This document shows, one piece after another, positions 1 through 10,334 of a DNA stretch of 64,000 bases. The position numbers and the translations under genes were made by a program. The notes below the pieces were generated by a model that was given only the letters and a program-made list of their open reading frames with translations, was not told the DNA's origin and searched no databases. Source of the stretch: an uncultured Lachnospiraceae bacterium (GTDB lineage Bacteria; Bacillota; Clostridia; Lachnospirales; Lachnospiraceae); assembly GCA_947053345.1 (NCBI GenBank), contig CAMRSM010000014.1, positions 28,908 to 92,907 of the forward strand, given 5' to 3'. Each line of letters begins with the position of its first letter. The stretch's first letter is position 1.

Positions 1-1
1 C

Positions 2-2611
2 CGCGATACTGATGTCAATTCCAATGATATGGTGGAGAACGAAGACTTATATCTTGAGATGGGGAGCTCAGAGCTTGCCGGACAGTTTGGGATCACGATG
101 GATTATGAGTGGTCGCTTTATACAGAGCTTACGAAGGAAAATGATTTCCGCTTTTTCACCGAACCGGTGGCGGCCTGGGAAGCGAATCCGGAATTGGAGG
201 ATTATAATTTCGGTTACTGGAGCGGGCTGTCAAGAATCTCCCGCTCGGCGGAACAAAGCATAAAGTATACCGTACCCCTTGTGCTTGACGGGGAGGTTTA
301 CGGCGTGATCGGGATTGGGCTGCTGGAGAAAAATATTCTGAGCAATATCCCGGCGAGTGATTTCCTCAACGAGAGTGCCTGTTATGTATTGGCGACCGAT
401 TTTGACGGCGGGGGAATCTACCAGCCCCTGCTTTCTTCCGGTGCGGCCTACCCGCGGCTTGTGTCAGGGGATCAGACCATTTTTGATAAGGCGTGCAGTG
501 GGGAGTATGGGCTATACCGTTTTAATACAAGAGTGCCAAGCATCGGAAGTTTACAGGATATTAAGCTGTATTCGCCGCTTTCTCCGTTTAAAGGACAGAA
601 ATGGGCGCTGATCTCCGTTGCGGATTCGGATCGCATCTTGGAAATTTACCATAAGCTGATTGAGATATTTATTATTTCCTCGGTGATCTCCGTGCTTTTC
701 AGCGCATTGTTCGCGGTTCTTTTAAGCCGGAGGGTAGCAAAGCCGATCGTGACCATGATCCGCACGCTCGGACATGGTGCGGAGGGGGATCAGATCGTGC
801 AGTTTACGGTAACCGGGATCACGGAATTTGACCGGCTTGCCGAATCCATTGTTGACCTGCAGGTCAAGGTGAGGGAGCAGGCGTTCCGTGTGTCGGATAT
901 CCTCAGCATTGCGGACAGCGGCATCGGCGTATTTATGTACGATTACGAGAAGGGCAATGTTTTTGTCGGCAGGAGCCTGATTAAGATTCTGGATCTGCCG
1001 GGTCTGGTGCCGGAAAAAGACGTTACGATCCCTTTTGCAGATTTCAGGGAATATATGAAGTATTTTGATGAGAACTACCACATGTTTGAACTTGAGGTTT
1101 TTTCGGATGACCGCAAGCGGGAAGAAACATTCGGGGTTAATCTGGAGGTTTCGTTGAGCATCCGGGATGCCACCGGAGAAAAACTGAGATGGTTCCGCTT
1201 CACGCTGACAAGGGATAAGGATGCGGTGACGGGGCTGGTGCAGGATATTACCAAAGCCGTCCTGGAGCGCCAAAAAATTGAACATGAGCGCGATTATGAT
1301 ATGACGACAGGGCTTTTTAACCGCAGGGCGTTCTACCAGAAGGTGCAGGAACTGTTCATGTGTCCGGCCAATCTTGGAACCGCAGCGTTTTTGATGCTTG
1401 ACCTTGACAATCTGAAGTTTGTGAATGATACCTACGGGCATGATTTTGGCGATGATTATATCCGGACGGCAGCGATGGCACTCTGTGCGCTCGGCAGGGA
1501 AAATGCCGTTGTTGCAAGGCTTTCCGGCGATGAGTTCATTGCTTTTCTCTATGGGGGAGAAACAAAGGAGGAAATCCGAGGGAGGCTTTCCGGCTTTGCA
1601 AAAACTCTGCGGGAAAGTTATTGTCTCCTTGCGGACGGCACGCATTACAAAGTGCGGGCGAGCGGCGGTATTTCATGGTATCCGGAGGATTCTAAGCTGT
1701 ATGAGGAACTTGTGAAATACGCCGATTTCGCAATGTACACGATCAAACATTCGACCAAGGGGAATTTTGCGGAATTTGACGCGGAGGCTTACCGGAATGA
1801 TTCCATACTGATCACAGGCATTGAGGAAATGAACCGCATCATTGACAACGGGGATATCCGCTATGCGTTCCAGCCGATTCTTTCCGCAAAGACGGGGGAA
1901 GTTTTCGGCTATGAGGCACTGATGCGCCCGCAGTCAAAAACAATCCCTTCGGTCGGGGAGTTTATCCGGATCGCAAAGTCAGCGGCAAAGCTTTACCAGT
2001 TGGAGCGCCTGACTTGGTTCTTGGGGCTTGCCAGTTTTTCGGAACTTGCCGCGGAAGGCAAGGTCAAAAAGGATGCGCATATTTTCCTGAACTCAATTTC
2101 AAATTGTACCATGGGCACGGAAAACCGTATGCTTGTGGAGGAAAAGTACCGGCCGCTGTTAAAGAACATTGTGTTGGAGGTATTGGAAGGGGAGCAGACT
2201 AACATGGATTATGCGAACCGTAAGCGCAAGGTCATGGAAAGCTGGGGGGCGATGATCGCCCTGGATGACTTCGGCACGGGTTACAACAGTGAATATGCAC
2301 TGATTACGATGAACCCCGATATGATTAAGGTTGACCGTTCCATTATCAGTAATTGCGATCATGATACGCGCAAGCGGATGATGGTTCAGAATCTTGTTGG
2401 ATTGGCAAAAGAGCGGGGCATTCTTGTTCTGGCAGAGGGGGTTGAGACGCGCGGTGAGATGGAGACGGTCATCGCCTGCGGGGTCGACCTGCTGCAGGGA
2501 TATTATTTTGCGAAACCGATGTTTGAGCCGGAGGCGGTCCGCGAGGAGGTAATAGAGGAGATCTTCGCGGCAAACCGCGCAAAGGAAAAAGGGGTTGAGG
2601 GGGATATTTAA
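2..2611 (+). CDS. Membrane diguanylate cyclase/phosphodiesterase (sensor domain + GGDEF + EAL), 5' end outside window
   Basis: Frame is open to the window start. Transmembrane segment IFIISSVISVLFSALFAVLL, SGDEF motif (VVARLSGDEFIAF), EAL motifs YEALMRP, DDFGTGYNS, EGVETRGE. Confidence 0.93.
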   Translation, partial: RDTDVNSNDMVENEDLYLEMGSSELAGQFGITMDYEWSLYTELTKENDFRFFTEPVAAWEANPELEDYNFGYWSGLSRISRSAEQSIKYTVPLVLDGEVYGVIGIGLLEKNILSNIPASDFLNESACYVLATDFDGGGIYQPLLSSGAAYPRLVSGDQTIFDKACSGEYGLYRFNTRVPSIGSLQDIKLYSPLSPFKGQKWALISVADSDRILEIYHKLIEIFIISSVISVLFSALFAVLLSRRVAKPIVTMIRTLGHGAEGDQIVQFTVTGITEFDRLAESIVDLQVKVREQAFRVSDILSIADSGIGVFMYDYEKGNVFVGRSLIKILDLPGLVPEKDVTIPFADFREYMKYFDENYHMFELEVFSDDRKREETFGVNLEVSLSIRDATGEKLRWFRFTLTRDKDAVTGLVQDITKAVLERQKIEHERDYDMTTGLFNRRAFYQKVQELFMCPANLGTAAFLMLDLDNLKFVNDTYGHDFGDDYIRTAAMALCALGRENAVVARLSGDEFIAFLYGGETKEEIRGRLSGFAKTLRESYCLLADGTHYKVRASGGISWYPEDSKLYEELVKYADFAMYTIKHSTKGNFAEFDAEAYRNDSILITGIEEMNRIIDNGDIRYAFQPILSAKTGEVFGYEALMRPQSKTIPSVGEFIRIAKSAAKLYQLERLTWFLGLASFSELAAEGKVKKDAHIFLNSISNCTMGTENRMLVEEKYRPLLKNIVLEVLEGEQTNMDYANRKRKVMESWGAMIALDDFGTGYNSEYALITMNPDMIKVDRSIISNCDHDTRKRMMVQNLVGLAKERGILVLAEGVETRGEMETVIACGVDLLQGYYFAKPMFEPEAVREEVIEEIFAANRAKEKGVEGDI

Positions 2612-2620
2612 TCCCCCTCA
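2594..2620. terminator. Hairpin at the 3' end of the GGDEF-EAL gene
   Basis: TTGAGGGGGAT-ATTTA-ATCCCCCTCAA, 11-bp perfect stem overlapping the stop codon. Confidence 0.55.
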
Positions 2621-2895
2621 AACATTTTCTTTACTACATCGTACGCAAGCTTCCTTCTGCGGTACTCGTCCACGATCCCCTTATTGTTCAGCTTCCGGGC
2701 ACATGCTGTTGGTATTTATTATATCGGTTTTTTTGCGGGGTTGCAACCGCTATGTTTGCTTTCCGGGATGATTCTTGCCGGTGCGGCGGATTTGCGGAAA
2801 CGAATTGAATTGAAGAAATGCCTGTGATATAATCAGAACATTAGATGCATTGTGCGGCAGGAAACCACATAGCAGAGAAAAACGGGGGAAATAGT

Positions 2896-3996
2896 ATGAA
2901 ATTCATCCACTGTGCTGACTTACATTTTGACTCGAAATTAAACGCCAACCTTGATAAGGAAAGCGCAAGGCAGCGAAAAGCAGAAATCCTGCATACTTTT
3001 ACGCGGATGGTTGCGTATGCCGCGGATCACGGGGTAAAAGCCATCCTGATTGCTGGAGACCTTTTTGATACGAAAAATACTTCTGCGACTGCAAGAAACA
3101 CTTTCCTGTATGAGATCACAGGTCATCCTGAAATCAATTTTTACTATTTGCGCGGAAACCATGATGAGGAGAATTTTTTATTCCGGGAGGATGAACTTCC
3201 CCAAAACCTGAAAACTTTCGGCTCACAGTGGAAAACTTACTTTGAGGAGGGAGGGAAGATCACGGTCTCCGGTATTGAGTTTCCGGCGAAGAATGAGGCT
3301 TCCGTCTATCTGGAACTGATGCCGGATATGGAGAAATTTAACATTGTTATGTTGCATGGGCAGGAGGGTGTGGGCAGCGCAAAAGACCGGACACAGATCA
3401 TCAATCTCAGGGCGCTGCGGAACAAGGGGATTGACTATCTGGCGCTTGGCCATGTACACGCCTACAAAAAAGAACCGCTGGATGCCCGCGGTACATATTG
3501 TTATCCGGGCTGTCTGGAGGGCAGGGGGTTTGACGAGTGCGGTATCCACGGTTTTGTGCTGCTTGATGTAGATGAGGGGAGCGGGAAATATACCCATGAA
3601 TTTGTCCCATTTGCGAAAAGAAACCTCTATGAGGTGGCGGCGGATGTGACGGGCTGCCTCACCACCGCCCAGATGGCGGTTCGGGTGGAGGAGGCTTTGG
3701 GTGCAGCAGGCTGCGGGAAAGATGACCTTGTAAAAATCGTGTTGCGGGGAGCGGTGGATGTCGCGTGTGAGAAGGATCCGTCTTATTTCCCGGCGCGCTT
3801 TTCCCCTGATTTTTACTTTGTGAAGGTTTATGACGAGACTTCGCTTTTGGTGGAAACGGAAGATTACATGCGGGATGTCTCCCTGAAAGGGGAATTTGTG
3901 CGCCAGGTTATGGAAGATCCGTCCATACCGGAGGAGGACAAGAAGATCATGATCCGCTATGGTCTGCAGGCGATCGAGGGGGAGGAGGTACATTGA
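2896..3996 (+). CDS. Metallophosphoesterase DNA repair exonuclease (SbcD/YhaO-like)
   Basis: MKFIHCADLHFDSKL, LIAGDLFD, LRGNHDEENF, LALGHVHAYK metallophosphoesterase motifs; ATG 2896 preceded by GGGGG-rich RBS; followed at once by an SMC-like ATPase. Confidence 0.9.
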   Translation: MKFIHCADLHFDSKLNANLDKESARQRKAEILHTFTRMVAYAADHGVKAILIAGDLFDTKNTSATARNTFLYEITGHPEINFYYLRGNHDEENFLFREDELPQNLKTFGSQWKTYFEEGGKITVSGIEFPAKNEASVYLELMPDMEKFNIVMLHGQEGVGSAKDRTQIINLRALRNKGIDYLALGHVHAYKKEPLDARGTYCYPGCLEGRGFDECGIHGFVLLDVDEGSGKYTHEFVPFAKRNLYEVAADVTGCLTTAQMAVRVEEALGAAGCGKDDLVKIVLRGAVDVACEKDPSYFPARFSPDFYFVKVYDETSLLVETEDYMRDVSLKGEFVRQVMEDPSIPEEDKKIMIRYGLQAIEGEEVH

Positions 3997-3997
3997 T

Positions 3998-6724
3998 ATG
4001 AGATTGATTTCCTGCCATATCGAAAACTTCGGAAAACTCCATGATTTTTCCTTTGAGTTTGCGGAGGGGGTTAATATCATTTGTGAAGGAAACGGCTGGG
4101 GAAAGAGCACATTTGCCGCTTTTATCCGGGCGATGTTTTACGGGCTGGAAGGGGACCGGAAACGAAGCCTTCTGGAAAATGAGCGGAAAAAGTATAAACC
4201 CTGGCAGGGCGGGGTTTTTGGCGGTCAGCTCACGTTTGAGGCCGGAGGGGGACAGTACCGGCTCTCGCGGATTTTTTATGACAAAGAAATACAGGATGTA
4301 TTTGAACTGCGCGATGTAAAAACTAATCTGCCATCGCAGGATTACAGCAAAAGGATTGGGGAGGAGATTTTTGGGATTGACCGGGAATCTTTCCTTCGGA
4401 CCGTTTTCATTGACCAAAATGGGTGTGAAACTTCCGCCACGGACGATATCAATGCTAAGATCGGGGATTTGGCGGACGGTGCGAGGGACCTGAATAATTT
4501 TGATGCCGCGAGTGCAAGGCTGACGGATGTCATCAACGCGCTCACACCCTCCCGTGCTTCGGGGGCGCTTTCAAGGCGCAGGGAGGAGATTGCCCGGTGT
4601 GAGAGGATTTTTAAGGAGGGGGAGGGCATTGTCAGTGGCATGGAGGTCTACCGGGACAGGATGCTCGCTCAGGAAGCCGCCTACGATGACCTAAAGAAAA
4701 AGTTAGCGGAGGCAGGGAAAATACAGGAAAAGGTGTCGCACGCGCAGTCCGCGATAGCAAAAAAAGCGGAGTGGGAGCGGCTGAAACGCGCGGTTGAAGA
4801 AAGCGGGGAAGCGAGGGAGAAAAGTGCGGGATGGTTTCCGGGTAAAATACCAAAATCCTCGCAGGTGATGGAACAGGTAATGCAGTGTGCCGAGCTGGGA
4901 AAAGCTTATGAGAGAGTATCACTGTACCAGCTGAGCGAACAGGAAGAAGAGGAGCTTGGATTTTTAAAACCGGTCTTTTGCGCCGGGGTGCCAAGTCCCC
5001 TGGAATTGGATGCCAAACGCGCGGAAGCCTCTGAGTATGCCCGCCTCCGGCAGGAGTATGATGCCGGACAGATGAGCCGGCAGGAGCGGCAGCGGCTTTT
5101 GGAGCTTTCGGGGTTTTCACAGGAGGACGGGGATGCCGCGCGCATGGCGGCGGACTGGGCACAGCGCACGCAGAGGGCGGCGGCGCTGCCGTCAAACCAA
5201 GCCGCGCTGGCGGCATTGCAGGCGGCTTATGCGGTGGCCGGTGCACGGTCGAAAAAATATTCCCTTCTGTTCTTTGCCGGCATTTTTCTGATGGCGGCGG
5301 GCATCCTGGCGGCGGTGATGGGATCTCCTGCTGCGGGAATCGTTGTGGCGGTGTTTGGGCTTTTGGTCACGGCAGCCAGTATCCGAGGGAAGGTGGCGGG
5401 TGTTTCAGAAAATCCCGCCCAAAAGAGCGGGGAAACTGCGGATGATTTCAGGGAGCCATCCAATCATTTTGGACATGGTATGCAAGCTTTCAGAAATGTC
5501 CCGGAAATTGAAGACCTGCAAAGAGCCATAGAGGAAGATTCCGTTTTTATCGGGCAAACGGATACCGCGGTCGCGGCGTACCTGCGGTTGCATGGCAGGG
5601 TATTTGACGGGCATGACGGGCAGGGCGTGGCACTTGCCCTGCAGGAGATTGTGATGGAAGCTGCCGAGTATCAGGCGCTTGTGAGAAAGGAGCACTCTGC
5701 ACAAAGAAACAGTGAGGAAGAGAGGATGGAACACTTGCGGGAGGGCATCGAAACCTTCCTTGGCCGATACAAAGGTTTGTTTTGGCAGGAAAATTTTTCG
5801 GGGGAGCACTATGCGGAGGATATCTATACCGTGAAGGAACGTGCCGCTGCGTATGCCGCCCTTTCGGACCGGCAGGAAAAATACCGTTCCGCCGAGGAGC
5901 GTTATGAGCTGGTACGGGTAAAGATTGCCGCCTTTTATGAGGAGTATGGTTTTACCCCGAAGGAGAACATATCCCTGCAGCTCAATGATATCCGTGACGC
6001 GGCAGGGGATTATGAGGAAGCGGACAGGGCATATGGGCACGCGGTCCATGAGCTTGTACAGTTTGAAGAGGAAAATGATATTTCCGTGCTGGCAGTGGGG
6101 AATGAGGAAGAAGGTATGCCTTCCTTAGAAGAAATCCATGAAACGATCGTTGCGCTGAACGAACAGATGGAGCAGGCGCGGGCATCGTGCACCGCCAACC
6201 AGAAAGCACTTTTAGATTTGCAGGAGCAATATGAGGGCTGGGAGGAAAATCGCGTCAGGCTCTCACAGTTAAAGGAGATTCAGGAGCAAGAGCAGAAAAA
6301 GTACGACCTTGTCTCCAAAACGAAAACAAAACTTCTGGCGGCGAAGGAGGCCATGACAGCGAAATATGCGGCTCCGATCCTAAAAGCGTTTTCCGGGTAT
6401 TATGAGATGCTTACCGGGATGCCCGCCGGGCATTTCCATGTGGATGCCAACACGGAAGTGACAGTGGAGGAATGCGGGAAGCAGCGTGAGACCCAGACAC
6501 TCAGCCGGGGGTGGCGTGACTTGGCAGGTCTGTGCTTAAGGCTTGCGCTTGCGGACGCGATGTACCAGGAGGAGATGCCGGTGCTGATCATGGATGACCC
6601 GTTTACCAACCTTGATGACGAAAAGCTTGCTGCGGGCAGGAATTTATTGCGGGAGGTGGCGAAAAAGTATCAGGTGGTATATTTTACTTGCAGCCGCGGG
6701 AGGGGGAGGCAGGGGGAAGATTAG
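3998..6724 (+). CDS. AAA/SMC-like ATPase (SbcC/YhaN-like), partner of the upstream exonuclease
   Basis: Walker A CEGNGWGKSTF, coiled-coil-rich centre, two TM segments, C-terminal RDLAGLCLRLALADAM and MDDPFTNLDDEK (Walker B). Confidence 0.88.
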   Translation: MRLISCHIENFGKLHDFSFEFAEGVNIICEGNGWGKSTFAAFIRAMFYGLEGDRKRSLLENERKKYKPWQGGVFGGQLTFEAGGGQYRLSRIFYDKEIQDVFELRDVKTNLPSQDYSKRIGEEIFGIDRESFLRTVFIDQNGCETSATDDINAKIGDLADGARDLNNFDAASARLTDVINALTPSRASGALSRRREEIARCERIFKEGEGIVSGMEVYRDRMLAQEAAYDDLKKKLAEAGKIQEKVSHAQSAIAKKAEWERLKRAVEESGEAREKSAGWFPGKIPKSSQVMEQVMQCAELGKAYERVSLYQLSEQEEEELGFLKPVFCAGVPSPLELDAKRAEASEYARLRQEYDAGQMSRQERQRLLELSGFSQEDGDAARMAADWAQRTQRAAALPSNQAALAALQAAYAVAGARSKKYSLLFFAGIFLMAAGILAAVMGSPAAGIVVAVFGLLVTAASIRGKVAGVSENPAQKSGETADDFREPSNHFGHGMQAFRNVPEIEDLQRAIEEDSVFIGQTDTAVAAYLRLHGRVFDGHDGQGVALALQEIVMEAAEYQALVRKEHSAQRNSEEERMEHLREGIETFLGRYKGLFWQENFSGEHYAEDIYTVKERAAAYAALSDRQEKYRSAEERYELVRVKIAAFYEEYGFTPKENISLQLNDIRDAAGDYEEADRAYGHAVHELVQFEEENDISVLAVGNEEEGMPSLEEIHETIVALNEQMEQARASCTANQKALLDLQEQYEGWEENRVRLSQLKEIQEQEQKKYDLVSKTKTKLLAAKEAMTAKYAAPILKAFSGYYEMLTGMPAGHFHVDANTEVTVEECGKQRETQTLSRGWRDLAGLCLRLALADAMYQEEMPVLIMDDPFTNLDDEKLAAGRNLLREVAKKYQVVYFTCSRGRGRQGED

Positions 6725-6880
6725 ATTTTCCCGGCTTCCGGACTTCGGATCGTTTGTTCTGAGACGGGGCGTGCAGGAGGGGGAGTCCGGGGTCATAACG
6801 AAGTATGATTTGGAAAAGCGGTTTTTTCAACGTAAAGGATATCAATCCGGTAACGATAAAGAATAAAGGAGGGAAATGCG

Positions 6881-8803
6881 ATGGTATTACTGCCGTGGCC
6901 GAAACAGGTACAGGAAGGAAACGGAAACTATGTATTGGGCTTTGACGCGATGATCGTGATGGAACCGTCCTGCCCGGAGGGGGCGGCCGCCTATGCACGG
7001 ATGTTAAAGGAGGAGATCATATCCGCTACAGGCATCGGGATTCCGGCTGTGAGGGGTCATGCCGGGAAAGGTGATATCCGGCTTTGCGTGGATGAAGCCT
7101 GCCAGGAATGCGGATACTGCCTTGATATCCGGGAGGATGGGGTATCGCTGTGCGGCGGAAGTCTTGCTGCATTGGGGCAGGGTGTGCAGACACTGCGCCA
7201 GCTGTTCCGCCAGTATGCGGGGCTTTTGCCGGTGTTACATATTGTGGATGAGCCGGATTTTAAGGTTCGGGGATTTTTCCACGATGTCACGAGAGGCCGC
7301 GTGCAGACATTGCCAAACCTCAAAAAAATGGTGGATACGATGGTGTTTTACAAACTGAACCAACTGCAGCTCTATATCGAGCATACCTACCTGTTCCGCG
7401 GCATGACAGAGCTTTGGCGGGACGAGACACCGCTGACAGCGGAGGAGATCATGGAACTGGATGCTTACTGCATGGAGCGGGGAGTTGAGCTGGTTCCATG
7501 TCTGGCAAGTTTCGGGCATTTGTACAAACTCCTTGGCACGCGTACATACGCAGAACTGTGCGAACTGCGCGGGAGTGTTGGACAGGAGTTTTCGTTCTGG
7601 GACCGCATGGGGCATCATACGCTAAATGCCGTGGACGAGAGGTCGGTCGGGTTGGTCATGGGTATGATCGGTGAGTTTATGCAACTGTTTCATTCGGATA
7701 AGTTTAATATTTGTGCCGATGAAACGTTTGACCTTGGGACGGACAGAAGCCGTGCTGCCGCCGCGGAAAAGGGCAGGGATGTGCTGTACGCCGAATTTGT
7801 GTGCAAGCTATTTGATTTTTTGATTGAAAACGGGAAAATCCCTATGTTTTGGGGGGATATCATCTGTGAGAGCCCGGAGTTGTTAAAAAAATTCCCGCCA
7901 CAGGTGCTCTGCCTTGCATGGGGGTATTCGGAGACAGAGCAGGATACACAGGTACGGATTTTGCACGGAGCGGGCACGAAGTTGTATGTCTGTCCGGGGA
8001 CGCGCGGATGGAACCATTTTGTCAACCAGATGGAAGAGAGTTATGAGAATATCAAAAGAATGTGTGCTTATGGGCGTAAATACCATGCGCTTGGTGTGCT
8101 GAATACGGACTGGGGGGATTACGGGCATGTCGGGCATCCGGATTTTTCCGTTCCGGGGATGATTTACGGCGCGGTTTTCTCGTGGGGGGAGTCGGATTTT
8201 AGTTTTGATGAGATGAACCGCATGATCTCGGTGCTTGCATTCGGAGATGCGTCGGGAGAGTTTGCGGGATGTCTGGCGAAGGTGAGCCGGCTTTCGGTAT
8301 TCGGCTGGGCGGAGGCTGTGATTTTTAAGGAGTGGTCACAGAAAGGAAAACCGACACAGGGGATTATAGAGGATCTGCGCGCTGCCGGGGCGGAGCGTTT
8401 CCGGCAGGCGGGGGAGCGGGCAGAGGAACTTACAAGGGAGTTTTCCGTTGTCTGCCGCAGTATGGACAAAGGAAAAAGGCGGATTCTCGCCTGTGCAAAA
8501 CTCTCCCTGCGGATCGTTGCCGCATGGAACAAGGTGGGTGAGCAGTTGCTTGCGCGGACAGGATGCGGGGAGGCAGCGCAGGAAGAACCGCGGGCGAAAG
8601 ATGCGCTTGCAGGGCAGCAGGGTATATCTGCGGGAATTTTGCTTGCGCAGGAGTTGGAGCAGTGTCTTTTCTATTATAAAGAGTTTTGGAGGGAAAACAG
8701 CAAGGAGGGTGACCTTTTGAAGGTTTCCGATGTGTTTTTCTGGTACGCGGATATGCTGCGGGATACAGAGGGTACGCCGTGCACGAAAGTATGCGGGAAA
8801 TAA
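6881..8803 (+). CDS. Glycoside hydrolase family 20-like (beta-N-acetylhexosaminidase-like)
   Basis: FKVRGFFHDVTRGRVQTLPNLKKMVDTMVFYKLNQLQLYIEHTYLF; FNICADETFDLG (D-E catalytic pair region); FWGDIICESPELL. Confidence 0.85.
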   Translation: MVLLPWPKQVQEGNGNYVLGFDAMIVMEPSCPEGAAAYARMLKEEIISATGIGIPAVRGHAGKGDIRLCVDEACQECGYCLDIREDGVSLCGGSLAALGQGVQTLRQLFRQYAGLLPVLHIVDEPDFKVRGFFHDVTRGRVQTLPNLKKMVDTMVFYKLNQLQLYIEHTYLFRGMTELWRDETPLTAEEIMELDAYCMERGVELVPCLASFGHLYKLLGTRTYAELCELRGSVGQEFSFWDRMGHHTLNAVDERSVGLVMGMIGEFMQLFHSDKFNICADETFDLGTDRSRAAAAEKGRDVLYAEFVCKLFDFLIENGKIPMFWGDIICESPELLKKFPPQVLCLAWGYSETEQDTQVRILHGAGTKLYVCPGTRGWNHFVNQMEESYENIKRMCAYGRKYHALGVLNTDWGDYGHVGHPDFSVPGMIYGAVFSWGESDFSFDEMNRMISVLAFGDASGEFAGCLAKVSRLSVFGWAEAVIFKEWSQKGKPTQGIIEDLRAAGAERFRQAGERAEELTREFSVVCRSMDKGKRRILACAKLSLRIVAAWNKVGEQLLARTGCGEAAQEEPRAKDALAGQQGISAGILLAQELEQCLFYYKEFWRENSKEGDLLKVSDVFFWYADMLRDTEGTPCTKVCGK

Positions 8804-8930
8804 GGTACAGAGTGTGTGGGAATACGCACAGATAACCCGGCCGCTGCCCGTTTGGAAATTTCTTTGCGGGCAGCAGGCTGTCGCCGTGGCAGGGCGCATA
8901 TTTCTAAGATATAAAATTTGAAAAAAATTG

Positions 8931-8959
8931 TTGACATTTTTCTAAAACTGATATATAAT
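8931..8959 (+). promoter_or_regulatory. Sigma70-type promoter for the tRNA cluster
   Basis: TTGACA (8931-8936), 17-bp spacer, TATAAT (8954-8959). Confidence 0.85.
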
Positions 8960-9011
8960 AAATCTCGTGTCACGGAGAGGATAGAAATATGCGGCCGTGC
9001 ACCGGCAAAAA

Positions 9012-9086
9012 CGGGGTGTGGCTCAGTTTGGCTAGAGTGCCTGATTTGGGATCAGGAGGTCGCAGGTTCGAATCCTGTCACCCCGA
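9012..9086 (+). tRNA. tRNA-Pro(TGG)
   Basis: Acceptor CGGGGTG/CACCCCG, anticodon loop CTGATTTGGGATCAG (TGG), T-loop GGTTCGAATCC. Confidence 0.95.
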
Positions 9087-9111
9087 TTTTATGAGTTTAC
9101 GAAGCCGATGC

Positions 9112-9182
9112 GCAGGTGTGGTTCAATGGTAGAACACCAGCCTTCCAAGCTGGATACGTGGGTTCGATTCCCATCACCTGCT
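9112..9182 (+). tRNA. tRNA-Gly(TCC)
   Basis: Acceptor GCAGGTG/CACCTGC, anticodon stem CCAGC-CTTCCAA-GCTGG, T-loop GGTTCGATTCC. Confidence 0.95.
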
Positions 9183-9188
9183 TTCTAT

Positions 9189-9262
<74 letters not shown>

Positions 9263-9274
9263 TTTTATACCTAT

Positions 9275-9349
9275 GGTGGGTATAGCGCAGTTGGCTAGCG
9301 CGCCAGATTGTGGCTCTGGAGGCCCAGGGTTCGAATCCCTGTATCCACC
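9275..9349 (+). tRNA. tRNA-His(GTG)
   Basis: Acceptor GTGGGTA/TATCCAC with G-1:C73, anticodon arm CCAGA-TTGTGGC-TCTGG. Confidence 0.95.
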
Positions 9350-9436
9350 CTCAAGTCTTTTGCTTGCAAAAGACTTTTTTCATCTCATGCGGCAGGATAT
9401 TCCGTTTTGTCCGGAATCCGGTGCGGTGTGGGTTTT

Positions 9437-9508
9437 TGGGCCATCGCCAAGCGGTAAGGCACAGGACTTTGACTCCTGCAGTCGCCAGTTCGAATCTGGC
9501 TGGCCCAG
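9437..9508 (+). tRNA. tRNA-Gln(TTG)
   Basis: Acceptor TGGGCCA/TGGCCCA, anticodon arm CAGGA-CTTTGAC-TCCTG, T-arm GCCAGTTCGAATCTGGC. Confidence 0.95.
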
Positions 9509-9550
9509 TTTAGTTTCTCATTTTGTTTTCATAAAAGTATTTCCTTTCGG

Positions 9551-9582
9551 AAAAAAGCGGTGGATGCCTCCACCGCTTTTTT
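9551..9582. terminator. Bidirectional intrinsic terminator between tRNA cluster and DJ-1-like gene
   Basis: AAAAAAGCGGTGGATGCCTCCACCGCTTTTTT. Confidence 0.9.
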
Positions 9583-9589
9583 CTGCTTT

Positions 9590-10141
9590 TTACATGTAAT
9601 ACTGGATGGAGGTCGCGACCTCGGTTGCCATGTGCGTATCGGTCAGGACGGTAATCAGTTCCAGTGCAAATTCGATGGCGGTGCCAAGGCCTCTGCTGGT
9701 AATGATGTTGCCGTCGGTGACCACATTGTCCCTGGTGCAGTCGGCACCCGTGAGCTTTTCCTCAAAGCCGGGGTAGCAGGTAGCCTTTTTTCCTTCCAAC
9801 AACCCGTGTGCCCCGAGGACACTCGGAGCCGCACAGATGGCGGCGATATATTTTTTGTCCGCGGCATAGGAGAGGAGCAGGGACTTTAAGCCCTCGTGTG
9901 CGAGCAGGCTTGAAGTGCCCGGCATGCCGCCCGGAAGCACAAGCATATCGGCATCCGAAAGCGCCCCGTCCTCAAACAGGCGGTCGGCGTGGATAGCGAT
10001 GTTATGGGAGCTTGTGAGCAGGAGCTCTCCTGTGATGGATACGGTCAGGCATTCGATTCCTGCGCGGCGCAGCAAGTCTACAACGGTCAGGCCTTCTACC
10101 TCCTCAAAGCCGTTTGCGAGAAACAAATACACTTTTTTCAT
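9590..10141 (-). CDS. DJ-1/PfpI family protein
   Basis: MKKVYLFLANGFEEVEGLTVVDLLRRAG, LPGGMPGTSSL, AAICAAPSVLGAHGLLEGKKATCYPG (nucleophile Cys elbow). Confidence 0.93.
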   Translation of the reverse strand: MKKVYLFLANGFEEVEGLTVVDLLRRAGIECLTVSITGELLLTSSHNIAIHADRLFEDGALSDADMLVLPGGMPGTSSLLAHEGLKSLLLSYAADKKYIAAICAAPSVLGAHGLLEGKKATCYPGFEEKLTGADCTRDNVVTDGNIITSRGLGTAIEFALELITVLTDTHMATEVATSIQYYM

Positions 10142-10334
10142 TGATCAAAATCCTCCGCTTTTTGTGATTTCTTTGATGGAATCATTTCCCTACTCATAGC
10201 ATTCTAATCGAAAAACGGAAATATTTCAACTATAAAATATAAAAAATTTTTGGGAACAAAACGGGAACGGGTCTCGTCTAATATGTGAAAAATAAGAGGC
10301 GGCATGACCGAATACGGAAATGGAGGAGAGGGCT

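Noticed and set aside
722-1645. 307-aa minus-strand ORF
   Set aside because: Fully antisense to the well-supported GGDEF-EAL gene; no family motifs; typical shadow ORF in GC-rich coding DNA.
3223-4110. 295-aa minus-strand ORF
   Set aside because: Antisense to the YhaO/YhaN-like genes; low-quality composition and no recognizable domain.
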